Made by a program: the position numbers and the translations under genes | Notes under the pieces: model-generated | The model's input: only the letters and a program-made list of their open reading frames with translations | Databases searched by the model: none | Told to the model about the DNA's origin: nothing | In this document: positions 59,444 to 64,000 of the stretch, piece after piece | Numbering within the stretch: position 1 is the stretch's first letter | Layout of the letters: every line of letters begins with the position of its first letter | Assembly: GCF_020379485.1 (NCBI RefSeq) | Contig: NC_063447.1 | Location: 59,013,452 to 59,077,451, forward strand | DNA: 64,000 nucleotides | From: Brassica napus | Lineage: Eukaryota > Streptophyta > Magnoliopsida > Brassicales > Brassicaceae | Reading direction: 5' to 3'

Positions 59444-62400
59444 TTGTATTTTAGACATGAGGACGACTTGTATTTGGATAGCCATTAACCAAAAAGATAC
59501 TTATACTTGGAAAAGATTGCGTTACCAAAATCATTTTGTGCATGATGATTGAAACGATGGGCGAATGTAAACCGGCGAACGGACTTGATCACCGTCCTCA
59601 ATAGTCAATACCATGACCAATAAGTCACCTTTCTCATGCATGAATATCGACAGGTTTGTAATTTATGAATGATGTGTAAATACTTTTACTATTTTTTCGT
59701 TTACCTTTCAAGAATTTATTCACATGGAGACTGTAAACTTTTAAATTAAGCGAAAGCAATTCGTGTCTATGTTAGAAAGATCCAAAAGATATCATATACT
59801 ATTACTCAAATTTTTATTATCTTATATACATTTGTTAATTGTTGTATTAGTTAAGGCAATTTAAAAAAAAAGTAGTGAATTGCCCATTTTTCCGGAGAGA
59901 GAATGAGAATGTTTCGGTGGTCATCGTGAGTCGAACCCATGTGGCTTTCTGTATTGGGGACGAAGCTCTCACCAGTAATCACAACTATGTCAAACGTTAA
60001 TTATATTAAGTAAAAATATCACCGCATACGTCAATACAATCACTTTCTAAAAGAAAAAGGTCACAACGTAAGTCAAACAAGCTCTACACCAAGTGTCTAA
60101 ATCGAAAAAGTAGAAAATATTAAAGGACAATGTGAAAGAACTATTTCGTTGAGTGAATAGTGAAAGCTTTCGTACTTATGAAACTAAAGCAGAATAGTGA
60201 AAGCTTTCGTACTTATGAAACTAAAGCATGAATATGGATGGGGGAATAATGGGTCGTAAGGGTCCAGGGAAACAGGCTTGGATTGCTAATGCATGAGAGA
60301 CTCCAGGATACAAGAAATGAGAAAGAAAAAGCCCAAATATTGTATAGCAAAATCGTATTCATACAATCACACATGATGTCACTGAATGAATGGATACACC
60401 TCTAGACAGATTTTCAATGAATTATATGAGATAAAGCCAAACGAATGTTTTTACTATTTAGGTATATGAATGATTTCCTAATAGCTTGTAGGAAATGGCT
60501 AAACGGCTAAGCTATAAGCTCGTGTTTATCCAAATCTATTAAAAATTCGTAACAATTTATCAAAAGCGAGACTGAAACATTCAAAGTGGGTATGCACTTA
60601 TGAGTGGTGCATAACATGCCTCGAATATTTTGAATTCATTCCTCTAGTAAGTAGAGATGCTAAACACCATTAAAACTCCTACGACAGCTAAAAAGAAGAA
60701 AGACAATGATATGTCACTGTTATAAAACAACTTCTAAGACATCTAAAAGGAAGAGAGAACTATCTTTCACAAATACAAAGTACTTACGAGGGAACAATTG
60801 CAAGGGACATATAAAAAAAAAGTATTTATGTAGCTCCAATTTTATTAATTTCCATGGAATAAAGTTGGAAAAGTGAGCTATTAGTGGATTGACATAATGT
60901 GTTGTTTTGGCATGAACTTCCAACAAGCTTACCTTGGGCATTAAAATCCAAAACTTCAATGACTACATGCACAACAATTTTGTTCCAGTGAATTCAACTC
61001 GGGGACATTTGAGAATTTACACCCTGGCCAACATGCGGGTTGGATTTATGGTTTAGGGTTCACATTGTTGGTTCTTTTGTTTCAAGTTTCTAGCATACAA
61101 AAGACAGTTACCTAATATGTTTTGATTCTTGAAAATGTTTCAAGAATTTGGGGAAAAGAAAGAGAGAGATGAAGAGTGGGCCAAAGAGGGACACGTGTGG
61201 TATGTATAGACAGAAAAAAAGTAGCCGGTTTCACATGAGTCTGGTTAAGGCTATATACTCGTGACTCACCGACGAGGCTTCTCTTCAATTTTCATCACTC
61301 CGCCCCGTTCGCCGTCGGTGCTATCCCACGTCCCCTTCTTCATATCCCCCAATAAATTATTTTCTTCGGTTTTAAATTCTTAAGTTATTTTTTTTTATTT
61401 TTTTATTTTTTTGAACACAATTCTTAAGTTATTTGAATGTGTTTTTAATGATAATACTATTCACGTGTGTTGAATTTACATCCACACTAAATAAACTATA
61501 TTCGCCTGAGCTGTGATCACAATGTAAAAACGTTAGGGCCGGCGCGTCCTGCAGACAGGATGAAAATTAAAAAACAATTTAAACAGTTAGAATGAATGTT
61601 TAATATAAATTTGTATCATATAAAAATATACATATTAGTTAAATATTGTACATGTTAATGTATTTGAATACTAAATAGACTATGAAGTTACCAATATTTG
61701 CTTTGATTAGGGATATTTGCTTGCTTTGATTAATGTTGAATGAACTATGTAAATTAAATTGGTTGGTAAGCTGTTAGTACAAAATTATATGTCATGTCTT
61801 GAGATTTTTGCTCTTATACCGTCTTTCTTTTGAAGTTGGGACGTTCATCGGGTTTAGTTGTACGTGATTGTTGTTTTGATTAAGTTATTTAAAGTAGTTT
61901 TCTTTTTATGGTTATATACATGCAGGTTTTCTTTTTCTTTATTTGGCCAAATATTGAAAATTATAAATATACCATGCCACTAAAAATATTTCTATGTATA
62001 TATAATTTAAAAAAAAATATTATTCAATGTTTATTCCACCTTGATTAGGACAATAAGTTGAATATATTTTAGACCACAAATCATAAATATTCTCAGTCTT
62101 ATACATTTTGTTCTTCGAGTTATTGTTACTTTTATTTCCTTTTATACATTTCTCTTAATATTTATGTATGCATCCATAATATTTTTTTAAAAAGATTTTT
62201 CATTAACTAATGTATTTATTGTAGTTTTAAATATATTATAGTTTTCGTGCACTTGATTAAATTTTTTTGGCCTTGGTGGTATTTGAAGTGGTTGAGAACC
62301 TGAATGAATATTTACTTTCATAAAGTTTTTGGTGTATGTTTAAAAATAAAAAATTGTAAAGGCTTTTAAATCATATGAATATAATATTCAACACACTATT

Positions 62401-63931
62401 GTTGACTGTTCATATACTTAAAATTTTGACGTAGGTAATTGCAAATTTGCTGAACTCATAGATTCGTTGCTACTTTATAAATTATCACAGGATGAGATAC
62501 ATAAGGTAAAGATTGCTTTGATGATAATATAACGTCCATATCGTAATGGGTGTGTTTTTTTTTTATCTACTATGTATTAAAAAATAATTAACACATTCAA
62601 TAATATTAAAGAGTAAAAAACTCTGTCAATTGTTCATAGAATAAACTCAATGTTAAACTCAAACCCAGTCAAAGGAATAAAATTCAGAGACACGTGTCGG
62701 CCTGTCAGAGAGTGATTTTCCACGTGGATAGTTTAGGAGTGAGGTAAACATATTTTTATATATATAGATAGATTACTTTGTGGGTTAAATAAGTCTCATG
62801 TGTGATTCTACTTGAAACTTTTGACAACGTTCACATTTTAATATAATAGATTCTTCCATAAGTATAAATAAATAACGAATACATGTTATTTAGCATGAGT
62901 TATTTGCTATATTCTCAAAAGGCAAAAAGGTAGAGAAAACAAAAAGAGAAATAGAATAAGAAAAATAAAAGTGAATAAAGAGAAAGAGACAGAAAAGGAA
63001 AAAAGAAAGCGAAGTATGAATGTAAAAGTGAAGAAGTGAAAGGCCATTGGAAGAAACATCCTAGAGCAATTTTTTTCCTGGCTAGAGTATAAAAGCTATT
63101 AATCTGTTGTTTCCAAAAACATTAATCGGTTCCTCGTAAAATGAAAAATAACACTGAAATATATTGTGAAAATAGCACTGCTTATAGTAAGATAATAATG
63201 TTATATAAATGCAATGATGACATTAAAAGAAATAAATTTACTTTCACATGAATAGCTTGTTTTATCTTACATAAATATTCGAATAAAATGTTAAAAGTAC
63301 GGAAAAGAACTGTCAAATAATTATGATGTGATTTGGTTACAGCTATCATGAATCTAAAATAAATTTGAAATTTCTACAGCTTAGAAGAACAAAAATGATT
63401 AGAAATAGAATAAATATAAAATAATATTTATTCAAAGATTAAGATATCTTTTTTTTTGGGCAAAAAAGATTAAGATATCTTAAGTTTGTAAATTTTTTTT
63501 TTTTAAGTAGACAAAACAGTTCAAGATTCGGCACCATCGGAAAGAAAGAGAAAAACACAAACATGGTGGACTCTAGCCTCTTAGGCAATGGTGGTGGTGG
63601 AGACATAGGGGCGAAACCGTCATTTTCAAAAAGCGAGAGCCCCTAGACTTTGCTGTAGTAGTGTAGTACGTCTGCTAAAAGTCACCAACGGAACCAGCGA
63701 AACATATTTCGAAACTGGGCCCTCGTAGTTTCCATTTATTCCAAATTCACACCCCTTTCTTCTTTAATCTCACTATTTAACCATCTCTTTCCTTTCATTT
63801 TCTTTCTTTTCTCTCTCTCACTATCCGTTGAACTCAAACGGCTCTCTCTCTCTGTCTCTTTCTCTCTCTTTCCGTCGACAATTTTCTCGGGAAAACTTTT
63901 CTTCCCACGCGAGAATCTCAGTGTCAATAAC
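59444..63931. other. AT-rich spacer upstream of the OPS-LIKE gene
   Basis: No coding with support over 4.5 kb. Seen: a 37-bp tandem duplication at 60155-60228, a GC-rich patch at about 61,260-61,345 with a small inverted repeat (CACCGACGAGG / CGCCGTCGGTG), 'acacgtgt' words near 61,190 and 62,690, a purine-rich stretch at 62,935-63,015 and a CT-rich leader at 63,735-63,880 for the next gene. Confidence 0.5.
60155..60228. repeat. 37-bp tandem duplication
   Basis: Two identical units starting 'gaatagtgaaagctttcgta' at 60155 and 60192. Confidence 0.95.
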
Positions 63932-63961
63932 ATGAGGTGTACTCGATTCCTCCGGTTATGA
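63932..63961 (+). CDS. Upstream ORF of nine codons
   Basis: Reads MRCTRFLRL and stops with TGA at 63959-63961, which overlaps the main ATG at 63958-63960 as ATGA. This arrangement can lower or couple translation of the main frame. Confidence 0.5.
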   Translation: MRCTRFLRL

Positions 63962-64000
63962 ATCCTACCCACAACAACCCAGTCGCAGCTTCAGCACTAG
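63958..64000 (+). CDS. OPL2: OPS-LIKE (DUF740) protein, N-terminal start only
   Basis: The frame MNPTHNNPVAASAL runs off the window end. The MNP..(N/D)PV(A/S)A(A/S)AL start recalls OCTOPUS family proteins (MNPATDPVSAAAAALAP), membrane-linked regulators of phloem differentiation. The position after PHT4;2 agrees with At2g38070, a DUF740 member. A long CT-rich leader lies upstream. With only 14 codons visible, the call depends mostly on synteny. Confidence 0.6.
   Translation, partial: MNPTHNNPVAASAL

Noticed and set aside
59900..59990. tRNA-like word 'gagtcgaaccca'
   Set aside because: No cloverleaf can be drawn; perhaps an old SINE piece, but ends are not visible.

Overview
This window is nuclear DNA from a flowering plant of the mustard family, most likely a Brassica. 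It has AT-rich intergenic DNA, GT-AG introns, many small transposons, and genes whose order follows Arabidopsis chromosome 2, about At2g37940 to At2g38070 (locus order recalled from memory, not searched).

Layout: (1) 1-1.35 kb, 3' part of an inositol phosphorylceramide synthase gene (plus strand). (2) 1.35-9.7 kb, a decayed stretch with MITEs, a UPF0725/DUF626-like remnant, a broken papain-like protease gene and its partial copy, a LINE tail, diverged tandem repeats and two partial copies of the 3' end of the LisH gene. (3) 9.8-15.3 kb, three minus-strand genes (PPR, C2H2 zinc finger, LAP6-type polyketide synthase) that look like a block from the At1g02040-02060 region. (4) 15.8-30.7 kb, LisH gene, SOUL haem-binding gene, Yos1-like gene, initiator tRNA-Met, a small uncertain ORF, a kinase pseudogene, a broken MULE transposase and an O-fucosyltransferase gene. 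(5) 30.7-38.4 kb, a transposon-rich spacer with a TRIM retroelement and MITEs. (6) 38.4-51.3 kb, RRS1, neutral ceramidase NCER2, DET2 and PHT4;2, with a SINE and a nested transposon between genes. (7) 52,395-59,434, one complete 7,040-bp Mutator-like element with TIRs and a perfect 9-bp target duplication. (8) an AT-rich spacer and the start of an OPS-LIKE (DUF740) gene.

The most unusual object is the 7-kb element. It carries an intact six-exon reading frame (908 codons) for a DUF1985 plus Ulp1-type cysteine protease, as in the Kaonashi group of MULEs. The true transposase survives only as an N-terminal fragment on the opposite strand. All its introns and both flanks are packed with about 70 copies (counted by eye) of the octamer AAGTCGTC in both orientations, and its right part holds an almost self-complementary inverted repeat of about 310 bp per arm with a loop of about 30 bp. 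A transcript through it would make a long hairpin RNA.

The host genes are single-copy housekeeping and metabolic genes with no operon logic. Two act on ceramide (IPCS and ceramidase), one makes brassinosteroid precursors (DET2), one makes pollen-wall polyketides (LAP6), one moves phosphate in plastids (PHT4;2), and RRS1 and Yos1 serve ribosome assembly and ER-Golgi traffic. Exon coordinates were worked out by hand from splice signals and frame and were not checked against transcripts.
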